A stretch of 64,000 bases of DNA from Odontocerum albicorne (GCA_949825065.1 OX463839.1:25120212-25184211); one strand, 5' to 3'; positions 35,001 to 46,921 are shown, numbered from the stretch's first letter. Translations and numbers: made by a program. Notes: generated by a model not told the origin, from the letters alone.

Positions 35001-35068
35001 TCTCGCTTATTTGTGCTCCCCTGATGATAGGTAAAAACCTGGAAACCGGTAGGTAGGGTTATACCGTT
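35001..35068 (+). ncRNA. Hammerhead-ribozyme-like motif, unit 3
   Basis: CTGATGA at 35021-35027, a five-pair stem II (TAGGT-AAAA-ACCTG), GAAAC at 35042-35046, then CGGTAGGTA + GGG pairing back to CCC. Best-preserved core of the family. Unit 1 (34692-34819) instead has CAGATGA, which breaks a core base. Confidence 0.55.
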
Positions 35069-35478
35069 ATATAAAATGAAATAAACCGCCTTCGACGAAA
35101 CAAATTACAATTGCTTTAAACCTCCACAGTGTTAATTTCTTAACTATAAATAATATAATATAAACAATGAAGCCATTCCATTAAGGGACTAGATTACAAA
35201 GATACAAAGTTTAACTAATCCGTTCACGACACTTAAGCCAGTATAAACTTTTTAGAAGCAGCCCAATATGGCAATATTTATGACTACCATATATACTCGT
35301 AGTATAGCAGCTGCATTGAAAACATACCAAAGTCTAGAAATTTGTGAATCAGGCAAATCAGAATAAATAGTTACATACAATAATCTAGACGCGACACAAC
35401 AAATACATTAAACGTCTCTCGTATTCTAATATATTAAATTTGAAAGATTTAAAAACGTGAGTAATTGAATTATTTATG

Positions 35479-35818
35479 ATTCAAGGGATATTTTGTAGAA
35501 AATAATACATTTTACGACATAATAACCCTTTTTTGTTTTCAACTGAATTTCAAGCTAAAAAACTTATTTCAAACATGATTTGTTTGTATTACTTTTATAT
35601 GTTATAATTTAAAAAAAAACATATCGTTTGAAAAAATAATTAAATTACTTATTATTTATATACGTAGTTTATCAATGATAAAACAAATTACAAAAATTTA
35701 AATTACATTTTGAATCACATATCATTCAAGGGATATTTAATAGAAAATAATATGTTTTACGGCATAACAAACCTTTTTTATTTTTAACTCAAAGTCAAAA
35801 CTAAAAATCTGATTTTAA
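35479..35818. repeat. Direct repeat pair of ~97 bp
   Basis: The segments 35479-35575 and 35723-35818 share ATTCAAGGGATATTT, TAGAAAATAATA, TTTTACG-CATAA and the following AT-rich part. Confidence 0.75.
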
Positions 35819-35959
35819 ACAAGATAAGTATAAAAAAAATCATTTTCCCTAAATTGCTTTAAATCGCTGAAATATGGTCGTCTAAAATTGAATATACTAT
35901 TGTGTGCATAATGCTAAATTTAGTATTAAATAAATATTATTTGGTGCGGTATCGTGTAG

Positions 35960-36160
35960 TGCAGTCTTTCAAGATGTGGGACGTTTGGGCCGTCTAACGG
36001 GATGGGCCCCCACCTCGCGCCTTCCTCTCATCTCAAGCCCCTTGCCCCCCGGCCCGCCCCGTCTCGGACCGGTCCAGGCAGCCTGCATTCCGCGAGGCGC
36101 GGATTACAGACGAATTCCACGCGTGCGAACTCACCAATTATACTACGAAGAAAGTCACTT
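35960..36160. promoter_or_regulatory. CpG-dense patch, candidate first exon or promoter
   Basis: The most GC-rich block in the window, with GGGCCCCCACCTCGCGCC, then a run of C-rich sequence (CCCCCCGGCCCGCCCC), then CCGCGAGGCGCGG. No start codon context, donor or TATA box is convincingly placed. A first exon, a regulatory island or an insertion of foreign DNA are all possible. Confidence 0.35.
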
Positions 36161-36179
36161 TCGTACCACAAAATAGAAA

Positions 36180-37150
36180 GGCACAACCAATAAAAAAGAT
36201 ACAATTATAACAAAAATAAAACTAAAGAGCTACTATTTACTCTGCAACTGCCTTACTAATATCTAAAACCGTGGTATTAAAATGAATGAACCTAGGTTAA
36301 TTAAAGTCTTTAATGTACATATTATATATGAAATTTATAGACAAATAAGTCGAGTTGCACTCGAATATATCAGAATTTTCATCACTTTTGCATGTAATAT
36401 GATTTAATAACACGATGCATAATAGATCTTCGTATCGAGTGGCGCATCATTTTGAAAACGTTAAGAGATTGTTGTGAATTATGTAGATGACCTTTTACAT
36501 TCTCTATCGGTGGTCGTCTGTATACCTTGGAGAGAGTTAAAAAAAAGCCAATCGGCAGTAGTGTTGGATGATGTGTCAAAAGGTCACCGGCAGACGGTTT
36601 TTGAAACAGTCTATTGTTTTCCTAAAAGGAAAAGTGTCTGAATATATAATTAATCTTTTCCATTTATAGTCTCAAGATCTGAACGAAGGTGAAGATATTA
36701 GGTGTAATTTAATATATCGCAACAATCAATAACATTTAAGCCCATAATTAAAAGCACGAGCAAAATAAAAGAAAAGGCTGCCGGAGATCTAGCACCTTTC
36801 ATAATAATATATTCATCATAATCATTACCTTAATTAACCCCTCTATTAGATACATGACTCCCTTCTTTTGGTTGCATATTTCTATCAACTTGGCATCATG
36901 CCTATTATCATGCTCAATTTAGTGTTAAGGGTCTACTACGTGATTAGTGGCATGTTGACCCCACTTATAAGGTTTATTCGACTGATACAATATGAAATGA
37001 AAATAGCGTATACTAAATATATAATACACTCTTAGATCTTAAGCGCTTCCCAGAGAAGATAAAATAACAGTTAATTTTTTTCAGATTTACAGCTTTCAAC
37101 ATTATTGTAGTTGGTTAATATAAATGACAATGCATTAAGCGGTTGTATTG
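36180..37150. other. AT-rich intergenic sequence
   Basis: Nothing supportable was found. Confidence 0.3.
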
Positions 37151-37189
37151 AATCTAATCGTCGTCGTTGCTGGGCCCCATAGTCGATGT

Positions 37190-37470
37190 CAATTTAATTG
37201 GAAAACGAAGCTGTGCTGTGTAGTTTTTTTTAAGTGAGTGAGCCGTTGCACACCAGCAAACTCGCCGGCTACACCGATGTACTGGATCCAATGACACACC
37301 GAAGTTAAACGATCGGAGCACACGTCTTTTTTTTTTCATTTCGAAAGAAAATATATGACCGAAGTTATAAATATCGTTATACGCTCGAATACTAGGCGGG
37401 AAAAATAGTTCAAATCGTCGACCTTCCGCGAGCAAATCCAGTGCGTTACCGCGTGGCCATGCACCTCGTA
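37190..37470 (-). repeat. SINE family B copy with GC-richer body
   Basis: Minus-strand head at 37470-37408: GAGGTGCATGGCCACGCGGT, AACGCACTGGATT, AAGGTCGACGATTTGAAC. It matches the plus-strand copy at 62830-62900. The body extends to about 37190. Confidence 0.55.
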
Positions 37471-37556
37471 TTGTTTTTTAAAGAATTAAACTTGATATAA
37501 TAACTACTGTTATATCCAACATATGTCTAAATTTGTTTGATACTTATTTTAATTTT

Positions 37557-37795
37557 ACTTATTCGTATAGTTCCCTTTCACATATCCGAAGTGGTGATAA
37601 GGATATATTAAACAGCATGCCCGGTAGACAACATAATCAACAAAACTAGCACACGTCTAGCGATCGTATTGCTACCAGAAGAACTTTTACCAAAACGGAA
37701 CACTTTTTAAATTTATATTTCGTATCATAGGAAATCGAATTCGAAACCCCCTGATGGATGTCAAGCATCTAATCAACTAGGTCACTGAAAATCGT
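37557..37795 (-). repeat. Composite SINE-like repeat (family D) with tRNA-like head, copy 1
   Basis: The minus-strand head (37795-37722) reads GTGACCTAGTTGATTAGATG, then GGGGGTTTCGAATTCGATTTCC. The body contains GGTAGCAATACGATCGCTAG and ends in CATATCCGAA-like sequence near 37585. Collinear with copy 2 at 38463-38782. Confidence 0.65.
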
Positions 37796-38462
37796 ATCCC
37801 TTTCAGGTTCGAAAGAGCAGATAACCATACTTATATATCCATTTAAAAATGTAAAAAATGCTTGTAAAACTCTTATATTTCCATTTTTTATTTACATTAC
37901 CTGTATTTATTCTTTGTTTTACTCGTATATTTCAACTTATTTATAAATCTAGCGATAGCAATCTCAACATTACGAAGTTAACTGTTATATCCCATTTTAT
38001 CCGATACGTAACTATTGAAAATTCATGGAGTTGCAGAATTAAGTAATCACTCCGCATTCAGAGCACGGACTGGTTCGAGACGATAATAGTTTCAGCAACG
38101 AGTTCCAACTGGGAGTAATACCATGCAGTTAAGACTATTATCACGGCAAACCAGTGTGCACTGAGTGCGTTCAGCGTTACAAATAATCACCGCAACAAAT
38201 AATAACCACAGCAACAACTAATAATAGTTATAATCGAGCAACCAGAATTTTTAGAGGCCATTTCGAAAGTAAGCTTCACAGCACGCAAAAGGAATATTCT
38301 GTAGCATCACGTAAATGAAGTAATAAGCGTTCATTATATTATATTTGCCGATCTGCGGTTAAATAAACTATGCTCCCCTACAGGGCCGACACGTCGCTCA
38401 CTTATCAGCACACAAAATATATATATTCTTAAAATAACTAGAGGCTTACTGTCAATTAATTT
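37796..38462. other. Intergenic sequence between two family D repeats
   Basis: No gene is supported. Short repeated words (AACAAATAATAACC) occur near 38180-38215. Confidence 0.3.
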
Positions 38463-38782
38463 ATTTTATTTATTCATATAGTACCCTTCAATATATCCGA
38501 ATTCGTGATTCAGATATATTGAAGAAACGAAATTGCGTTTGGTACCGTTTGGTATCATCGATCCTTCGGGCTTAAACCCACTTGAGTAGGAACAAAACTA
38601 GCGGTTCATGTTGGAAAGACAACAACACTTGCACAAGTCTAGCGCTTGTGGGTATTGTTACAAGACGATCTCTTTTCCTAAATTGGTACCCTTTTTTATT
38701 TTTGTTTTTCGGGCATCATCGGGAATCCAACGCGATATCCCCAGGCGGGAGTTAATCATCTTACCAACTAAGCCACGGAGGT
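38463..38782 (-). repeat. Composite SINE-like repeat (family D), copy 2
   Basis: The minus-strand head ACCTCCGTGGCTTAGTTGGT (38782 downward) is a good A box, followed by CGTTGGATTCCCGATG. The body includes AAGCGCTAGACTTGTGC and an imperfect palindrome around TATATCCGAATTCGTGATTC (38494-38530). Confidence 0.7.
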
Positions 38783-39520
38783 ATTTATTATTCAAATGGA
38801 TACAAACCACAAAATACATAGTTCTAGTTTACTTCAAACGTCGGATGAACAAACACATCTCGATCCTAGATGTGTAAAGATATCAAACCATTAAAATGTG
38901 TATTTTATATATTAAAGTTCGTTTTACAAAATTTTAATTCGATAAAATGGTTTTGATGTCTCAAAACATTCAAATCTTTGTTTCATTTCATAACGCTATA
39001 CTGCTTTTGATGTTCCGAAGTTGAAGTGGAGAAAATATACCAATTGATGGGTATCCCCCTACCGAAGTTAACATAAAAATGACATAACAAACCTAGACCT
39101 AAGACACCCCTTACATGATCACTAACCATTAATATTGAGACTAAAATCCAGGAAAAGTTTCATGAAAAGGTTTACTATTTCTGCACATGCAAGCTATATG
39201 TTTTATAGAATTTTCAAACAAACCAAAAAATGCGTTTTGTGAGTTGTATCCTTTTTGCATATACTTAACATACTCGTATATGTCCATTTACCTATACCTT
39301 TCCAAACAATTTGAATGTTTGGTAAATATTTCATCGATACAATAATGCGGGTAACTTGAAAGCCACGAATGTCCAAAATATAGGCGACACCAAGCATCGT
39401 GGGGTAGCACTTCTAAAACTATATGGGGAATTTTAACTTATAGTCATTGATTTAACACAAAAGACATGTACGTTCGAAGATTTTACCAGCTATTTTTCAC
39501 TATTCAAAGACATTTCTTGA

Positions 39521-39675
39521 AGTTGTTGCCGTGTTGAGTTGGTTTAAATGATTTCTGACATTTCTAAGGTGCTGTAGTCTTCACTATTCGGTGATGTTTT
39601 TTGACTTCACCCTGGGGATGAAGACTGCAACGTCTTCGAAACGTCGGTCATCATTTAAACCAACACGGCAACAAC
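39521..39675. repeat. Foldback with a GAAACGTCGG motif
   Basis: Arms 39521-39552 and 39650-39675 are inverted copies (AGTTGTTGCCGTGTTG) apart from a 5-base insertion. Between them lies GAAGAC-TGCAAC-GTCTTC followed by GAAACGTCGGTC. This is hammerhead-like in layout, but the upstream core reads CTGGGGATGA, not CTGATGA. Confidence 0.75.
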
Positions 39676-39799
39676 TCAAAATATCTTAAACTATTAGAAC
39701 AAAATATAAATGTTTACCCCTCCGCGCCGTTAAGAGGGTGTTTCAAGGCTCTTCCATACAAAACGGAATTGATGTTCCATAGTACTCGTATTTAGGATA

Positions 39800-40020
39800 G
39801 TGGGTCGGACCCGGGACAGCCTTGTCAAATGGAGGATCTCGGAAGATTGTCCGCGCCTGCGGCGAGTTGCAAAACATCGACCACCTCTTCACGTGCGATA
39901 TCTGCCCAATTAAATGTGGGTTCGATGACATCCTACGGGCAAACAACAGCGGTGTTGCCTTGCCAAGCATTAGGGAGACGTCCTTTATTGAAATTAAATC
40001 ATTCCGATATGATAAATAAG
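39800..40020 (+). pseudogene. LINE C-terminal fragment
   Basis: The plus frame at 39822-40019 reads VRACGELQNIDHLFTCDICP, then KCGFDDILRANN. This resembles the Cys/His tail after RNase H or reverse transcriptase in some LINEs (C-CGE-QT-DHLL-CP). GC content is higher than the flanks. The 5' part is missing. Confidence 0.45.
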
Positions 40021-40589
40021 TATTTACAAGTAACATATATTATTTAAATTTTGCTTCATAGATTTTCTGTATGCACATAGGCGGCCATTCTTCTAGCGCC
40101 ACCCTGTCCCCCAATGCACGCTGTGTGCAGCGGAGTGGTGCGAACGACCACTTTCATTAGTAATTAGCATTATATCTGGGCATCATTTACAAACGTAAAT
40201 ACCATACCGACTTCAGACCATTCATAAATACTTGAGTAAATATGTGGTTGTTCCACAAGCAAGTATGATAATGAATTCATCTTTTTAGGGCGATATTCAT
40301 CAAGTGTATGTATATAATAATATATACGTGTGTGCCAACTGCGAGTATTAGCGAAACTATGAATGCATTATAAATACCTTTATGGTCAATTAAAGTCTAC
40401 TAATTTAACCATTGATCAATCAGAAACGTGAAAAATGCAAACCATGACTATAAATTTCTAATATTACGTATGTTAATTATGGTATTTCCTTTTTGGACTA
40501 AGTCAAATCAAATTTTTGACTAAGTCTGATGTTTAAAATATACTTGACAATTTTATTTTTATTTCTTACATTAAAATACAGATTTCAAT

Positions 40590-40835
40590 GATAACCGATC
40601 GGTATGAGATGTTTGGGAGATCCTAAAAAAACGTGGCACTACATGACAAAATGAATCAAATTCTGAAAGAGGTCAGAGTGAAAAACCTTTATAATAGGAG
40701 AGTATTCATGACGAGTTGGACGGATATGACAGAAGCTAGATATACACATGTGTATGGCCAAGATAAAATTAAGTGTAGATCTGTTTTTCTCTGTCTATGC
40801 TAATAGGGGCATTACGTGATCGTGATGATTTCAAA
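40590..40835 (+). pseudogene. LINE 3'-end remnant
   Basis: AAAAAACGTGGCACTACATG (from RKTWH-type codons), CCTTTATAATAGGAGAGTAT, GATAAAATTAAGTGTAGATC and GGGGCATTACGTGATCGTGA follow the family 3' end also seen at 28.2 and 31.6 kb. Confidence 0.55.
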
Positions 40836-41429
40836 GATCCTAACATATAAAAATAAATAGAGAATCATATTTTGTTTTTTTTTTGTTATCAGCTTTTGAT
40901 CTAGACCTTTTTGATAACAGAGCATGTAACCACCAAAACTTGAAGTCAATTTAAAGCTAATCAAGTTTGAGAAGGAAGGTTAATGCATCCAAGGACATAT
41001 CGGCGATTTAAGTAAAGAACTGGTAACGAGCTTTCCAGGATTTAGCTGTCAATGGATACAAATTCTGGATGAAGCTATTCAGCTTTTATCAAACAAATTC
41101 TAGGATTTTGATCGGTACACTATACCCTCGTGATCAAGTGCGATTGTTAGACATCCTGTAGATGGAATACGCCTGTGCGTGTATTGGTTTGTGTGCAAAC
41201 TGTTGTACTTCAGTAAGTATACATTCTTGATAAATTAAACAAAGAGTTCTGATGGCAAGGAGATTTAACTTTCAAGACGATCAGTAGGTTTCATTTTCTG
41301 TAGTCTTTCGTTAGGCAGTTTCGTGTTGCTAAGTAGCACTATAAGAATTTTTGACAAGCATCATATAAACTCTCGAAAAACACAAATTTTAATGTAAAAT
41401 GGTCTAAGAGTAAAAACCGTCTGGAATTT

Positions 41430-41506
41430 AATCCGTCAGGAATCGAACCTTGGGCGACCCGCTTGCTTAGCGTGATTGCTAACTGTTAAAGCACGGACCA
41501 CCGACA
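41430..41506 (-). repeat. tRNA-like SINE head, other family
   Basis: Minus strand: GTCGGTGGTCCGTGCTTTAA, GTTAGCAATCACGC, then AGGTTCGATTCCTGACG (good B box). Not a clean cloverleaf, so SINE-derived rather than a gene. Confidence 0.4.
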
Positions 41507-42254
41507 AGATCTAGACAGAATTGTAGTGCAAAAATTGATTTGAGAAGATAATACAAAAAGTAGCCGCAAGAAAATTAAAAATAAAATGACACAGGAAATT
41601 CAAATTAAGTTAGTTCATAGTTATAATATATAAATTAGATTAGTTCTAAAGATATAAATTTGTATACAGGTATTATTGCTTTTGGCAAATGTTTGTGTTA
41701 TATATCTTTTATTAAAAAAAAAAAAAGTTGCAACAAAATACACGACTTGAATTTGATTCCAAAAACCGATTTGATAATAGTTAATATTGTAGAATAGTAC
41801 AGAGAGTAATTTAATATCATGAAATAAAATGCAGCAATTGTGCAAGACTGATTATCTGGCAACACATATATAATAATATTTTTTTAGTACAATTGCCAGT
41901 ATATTTTATTGCACTGATTACATAATTATCTTAAACGCAATAGTCTCATCACACTTTACGATTGCCAAAAGAAAATACGAATCAAAATAAACTGATTTCA
42001 TTACACATATGATATTAAATATTTTAGGTAGTAATTTAATTAAAAAAATATTGAGCACTCTTCTGATAAATGTTTAACTTAATACATAGATAAAACCATG
42101 CAACATCTCTATACCACGCGTGACTCAGTGTTTAGCCATGATATTCGTTCTGTAAGTTGGCATATAGAACAGAGGGTGATTCCTTGCACGGCTATATTTA
42201 TTAGGTACATATAACCTTAGTGCTTCTAGAATCGCGGGACAGTTAAATCAACCT

Positions 42255-42590
42255 TGAAAACCCTTTACACATCCATACATCTCTTCCCACAGTTCCTTCT
42301 GTTTCTCTTACTTCTTATCTTTCCTTCTTTAAAAAATTACAATCATATTTTTTTTCAGTCGTCCTGTACCATGACTCCCACTCCTGCTTGTGCTCTTTTT
42401 CAACCTACTTAACACAACAATTTTAAGCTCACATTAATCTTTAAAAGTGGTATTTCTTATTCTGTTATATATCGACACCTCACATATTCTTCTAAGTGCA
42501 CACATTTACAACGCATTTACGCGGCTCCTTTCATTAATTTTCCACGTCCACGTTTCACTTATACGTTGCTGTGAGCCACCATTTTGGCAG
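42255..42590 (-). pseudogene. LINE reverse transcriptase tail fragment
   Basis: Minus strand: WTWKIN-like start, an R-VNAL-like segment, RRICEVSIYNRIRN, and a broken basic tail down to 42255. Same family as 18900-19770. Confidence 0.55.
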
Positions 42591-43113
42591 ATTTTAACTT
42601 TATAATTGTTTTAACGCTACATTATTTTTTTAAATAATTTTTGGTTAAGTCACAAGTTTTTTTTTGTAAAACGTTAAACCGAAACCGAAATAAGTCTTTT
42701 GCTTCTCTGCAAATGTAAGTTATTAATTTTCTTAACACGGCTAATTAATATCTTGAAATCAAGATTTTTAGTTACATACAAAACGTAAAAACATGGAAAT
42801 AGTTAACTTTCATATACTTTTTATAAACAAGGCTATCCGTCACAAAGCATTTAATAAATATCTAACGAGTTCAGGAGGCTTAAAGGCAATGAATAAACAA
42901 ACTAATGGAATTGCTTGGTCATCCTAGGAGATAGATAAATGTGTTGTGTTACTTGTACTAACTTAACACAAAAAGTCGTCAGTGTCAAATATGGATCAAA
43001 CCCACATTTATTTACTTCGGAATTATAGATAAGTAAATCACAAGTAATAAAGATATGTTAAATAAAATGAACTCAGAAATATAAAATTATTATGCTAGTA
43101 AATCATAAAAGTA

Positions 43114-43456
43114 CAGTAATCCCTCCATTTACGAGAGTAAATGGTTCCAGAAAGAACATCACGTTAATGAGTGACAACTGACAACTAATAAAACACATCG
43201 ATGAGAAATAAATAATTATTTTATACGAAGAAAAAAATTAGAACTTACAATTTGCTGTACTTCGATTCATTCAATCTACAATTCTTACTGTTGTCGCTCT
43301 TACAGTTTTGATTGTTTTAACTATCGATGTTGATGACTAAATAACCTATCTAGTCTGCTTCGCTGTTCTTTTCCGCTCCTCTATAACCAAATAGAGTAAC
43401 TGAGGTCAAGTTAATTTACGTAAAAGAAAACCGTGTAAATAGAGGTATCACTCTGT
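43114..43456. mobile_element. pogo-like MITE, 343 bp
   Basis: The left end CAGTAATCCCTCCATTTACG and the complement of the right end (AGAGTGATACCTCTATTTAC) match at about 16 of 20 positions. TA dinucleotides flank both ends (43112-43113 and 43457-43458). No coding capacity. Confidence 0.6.
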
Positions 43457-43639
43457 TATTTGTTTTTTTTTTTCGACAAAAAAATATTATAGTTTTTTCC
43501 ATCGAATGTAAAAACACGAAGAAAACAATGTAAGCAAAATTAATTAATACACAAAGAAAATATAAAAGATTTAGTAAAAATGCTGAAATTGTCAAAAATA
43601 AATACCTACAATTTTAATTGTCCTATCAATGCATTAAAC

Positions 43640-43716
43640 GACCTCCATGTTGGTAAGCGCCTGTTTCCCAACCCAGAAGTTACGGATTCGATTCCTTATG
43701 TATCCATTTTTTTAAT
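43640..43716 (+). repeat. SINE family A, head only
   Basis: GACCTCCATGTTGGTAAGCG, then AGAAGTTACGGATTCGATTC. Part of the A box is deleted. Confidence 0.65.
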
Positions 43717-43730
43717 TATCGTAAGTATTT

Positions 43731-43932
43731 GACGAAATTTGTGGCCTTGTTGGTAAAACACTTGATTTCTAACTTGGGGTTTTCGGGTTCAATTCCCGAT
43801 GGAACTCAAAAATAGATCTGGTTTTGACATAAGGGTTTTAAACAATTTTCTAGTTGGAAGCGTTGATTAAAGATTGTACACGTATGGTAATAATCCCACC
43901 AAGTTGTAATGTTTACAGTGTAATACTTGTGA
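43731..43932 (+). repeat. SINE family A, near full-length
   Basis: TTTGTGGCCTTGTTGGTAAA (A box), TTTCGGGTTCAATTCCCG (B box), then the body through GGTAATAATCCCACCAAGTT and TAATACTTGTGATAAA. Lies head-to-tail with the truncated copy at 43640. Confidence 0.8.
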
Positions 43933-44102
43933 TAAATGATATTTTACCTATTCTTCTACGTTGCCACATTCGGATTGTTATCAAGACATTTTTTATAAGA
44001 TTTACTGAAATATAAAAAAAAACATCTGTTTTAAATTTCATAAATTATTATCATCACAGATAATACAGAAAAAAATCTCTCGGGAAAAATTGCAACACTT
44101 CA

Positions 44103-44635
44103 CTAATATGGTTTAAAAATATAACAATAATTCAAAATCAAGATTTGACTGATATGAAACAGACATTTTATTATGTTTTGTTTGGAAAGAATCTGGCACA
44201 CTTCAAGTATCCTAAATCCCATGCGAACAATATTTAATTGTTTATAATATAAATTGCAACACTCGTATCGCAAAATTAATAAATGCAGATAATAAAGTAT
44301 AAACGGCCTTGTATCAAAATTAAACAAGTAAAAAACTTAGACGAGAAAAAAACTGAAAAAAATTCTGGTCGTTCTCGTTAAGAATGTAACAAGAATAGAA
44401 ATGTAATATCAGCACTTTAATGATGATGGGTTGTGGTAGTTATTTGCAAAATTACATAAGTTAGAATAACTATTTGGGTGAAGTATAATAATTACAGTAA
44501 TTTTGAATAATTAATACAATAAATATTAATAAAAACGCAGAAATAAGTAAAAAAGTAATCTTTAATAACCTACATATTGAATGTCCTGTTATTACACATT
44601 ACATTCCTGTCGTACGAGTATTATTACATAATTAC
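44103..44635. other. Intergenic sequence
   Basis: No gene or element recognised. Confidence 0.3.
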
Positions 44636-44775
44636 GTTGTTTTGCCATGCTGCAATCTCTTACAACCAGAAATATGTTTTAAGGGCTATTACGGTTATTT
44701 AGTGGCATTGGAAATCTAAACCGAAACACCCAGATTTAAAGACAAACGTTTTACCAATTGTCATGTAGGTCGTTA
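44636..44775 (-). repeat. SINE family A copy, degenerate
   Basis: Minus strand: AACGACCTACATGACAATTG, TAAAACGTTTGTCTT, GTGTTTCGGTTTAGATTTCC, then TGGTTGTAAGAGATTGCAGC. Confidence 0.65.
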
Positions 44776-45339
44776 ATTGTGATTCATAACTTAAAAATTA
44801 ACATAATTCTCGAAAAAAGCCAATAGTTCATTTATGATTGCAAATTGTTGAACTGAAAAATGTTTTTCTTTGTAAGTCACATAGTTCTGAAAAAACATGC
44901 TGAGCAGCCTCCGTGGTTTCACCAAGGGGTTCAGGTTCTTTTCATGTTGGTGACAGGAAATAATCTGATGCTCTCACATTCCGAGTGTTTCACATCTTTG
45001 ATTCTCAAAATAGAGCGAGATTTATTTACTAATTTTGTGCATTCCTTCTTTACAATTTTCTTAATAAGATACAAAACGTTTGTGATGATCGCTTATATTA
45101 ATTTTCACCCAAACGGACACCGGGGTTGCCTCCCTTATCAATAGGATTCATAAACTTGACGTTTAAAAATATAACACTGTATATGTCAGCCACTTGAGAT
45201 TACAAAACCTTAATATTTCATAATTATCTTAACATAATATATGTATATTATTTTGAGGATTAACTCTTCGATATAATTGTAGTATGAGAATGTGTATTTA
45301 AACTTTTCTTTGACTAACATATAAGTTATCTATATTATT

Positions 45340-45475
45340 TATAGTTAAGGCATTGTGGAGGTTTAAAGACATTGTAATCTGTTTTTATCAATCACTGTTT
45401 AATCCACTTTTTATAGTTTTTATAAAAAATGGAATACACGGTGTTTGATAAAAACAAATTACAATATAAGTTATC
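45340..45475. repeat. Inverted pair of the hammerhead-like family, core deleted
   Basis: Both arms keep the outer block (ATTGTAAT-GTTTTTATCAA and AACACTGTTTAATCCAC, or their complements). They meet at TTTTTATAG-TTTTTATAAAAA, without CTGANGA or GAAAC. The flank GGAGGTTTAAAGACATTG matches the flank at 24660 in inverted form. Confidence 0.75.
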
Positions 45476-45539
45476 TATTTTATTTATTTGTCACATATCT
45501 CATTCACTGAGAATTGGTATATTATCATACGTACTTATC

Positions 45540-45790
45540 ATCACGTAATGTCCCTTGCAAGGTAGGCAGAGACAACCGATTTCAAAATTAATGTATCCTA
45601 GCACAAAACTTTCACCTCTTCCATTTTCATACATCTGGTCATACACAATCTTCTATTATTCATACTTCTCACTATACCTTCTTTCAAAATCTGGTCCATT
45701 TGATACAGCCACGATTTCCTCGATTTACCTCTTCTACGCAAACCTTGCACTCCTGACTTGTATATTCGCTTAGTTATTCATTCTCTACAC
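45540..45790 (-). pseudogene. LINE tail fragment
   Basis: On the minus strand a basic, RRGKSRKSWLYQMDQ-like segment lies near 45730-45680, with a decayed 3' end near CACGTAATGTCCCTTGC. Low residual similarity. Confidence 0.4.
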
Positions 45791-46589
45791 ATCATAAGAC
45801 TCAAATACCCAAAATATGCATAATGAAGGAACGAGGTCATTATAATGTTTTATCGTGTAAGTTATATAAACTTCATGTAATTCTTTATAATAAGTCACGG
45901 GGATAAAATGTTGAAAACAGTGTTTATTTTTCATCATCACCTATTCCAAACAAAAATTCTCTTATTTTTTGTTTCTTACAAAAAAACATATATCATGTTC
46001 CAAGAACAAATTGCGAAAGATTAACATTATATTCGTATATAACAAGTACAATTCCGAATTGTAAAAATTAAAAACCCTACGTACCGCGATATACCATATG
46101 TGATATTCGTTACACTCCTGCAAGGATTGCCTTTTCCAGTTCACCGTTCTTAATTTTTCACGTCGTCTTTTACTGTTCATGCTGTTAAACAAGAATCAGA
46201 CACCGGCTAATACAAGACTCACACCATCGTTGACTTACTAAAAAATGAATAAAAAAACATTATATCTCCCTTCAGCGATAAAGTGTGTTTTCCTAGTTTT
46301 ACACCTTTCTATTTTTTTCCAATCTCCCTTTTATTCTCCTGGCAATTTCCTAACATTATTAAATTTGTATTTGTTTTTTTCTCTATATTAATAATGTATG
46401 GTAAAACCCCCACCTTTCACAAAAAAATGTAAAACAATTATATAAGGTTGGAAAAAATTGCCATTTAGCAATACACCCGACATATTATTCAATAAACAAT
46501 AAAGAATTGAAATAAATAATTCAAGTCCATATAATATTATTAACTTTTTCGCTCCCTAGTAGTCCGCGAATGAAATATGACTATTCAGT

Positions 46590-46870
46590 AATCAGTCAAA
46601 AAGCGCATGGGCGGAAATGTTGATATAACAATGAAGAAGACCCCGAAGGCCGCAGACAGAATAAAGACGGGTCCCACGCTCTTATTTGAGAAGATACTCT
46701 CCAGCAGCTTATAACAAATGGGTGTCGGCGTGGGCAGGCCCCATCACGAGGAGAGACGCTGGTCAGGCCGCTACACAATTATCACACAATTTGTGGAAAT
46801 CTCCGGGATGATACGCTATCGGTTCTTAATGAAACGGTGCCCGAGGTGTACTTAAGAGAAAGATGTAAAT
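46590..46870. other. GC-richer segment, nature unknown
   Basis: It contains a 27-codon plus-strand frame starting MKKTPKAADRIKTGPTLLFE, but no splice signals that I trust. Possibly an old element or an untranslated exon. Confidence 0.2.
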
Positions 46871-46921
46871 TGACTTGGTAAGCTATGTTAAAATGTTGAA
46901 AAATTAAAACGACAGCAAATT

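Larger units (their letters stand above)
34692..35075 (+). repeat. Three tandem 128-bp units carrying hammerhead-like motifs
   Basis: Units lie at 34692-34819, 34820-34947 and 34948-35075, almost identical. Each runs from ATGGAGATTGTCATTTG through CCACTTTATATAAC to GTTATATAAA. These last two words are complementary and can enclose the motif. Confidence 0.95.

Noticed and set aside
37275..37320. 5S rRNA-derived sequence
   Set aside because: Only CACCGAAGTTAA resembles 5S rRNA, and the surrounding positions do not follow the 5S gene.
37154..37435. Minus-strand 93-codon ORF
   Set aside because: It runs through the body of SINE family B and shows no protein motif.
44860..45144. Plus-strand 94-codon ORF
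   Set aside because: No domain, splice context or second copy; consistent with a chance frame.
46596..46778. Minus-strand 60-codon ORF in a GC-richer block
   Set aside because: Short, cysteine- and serine-rich without motif; its openness is explained by GC content.
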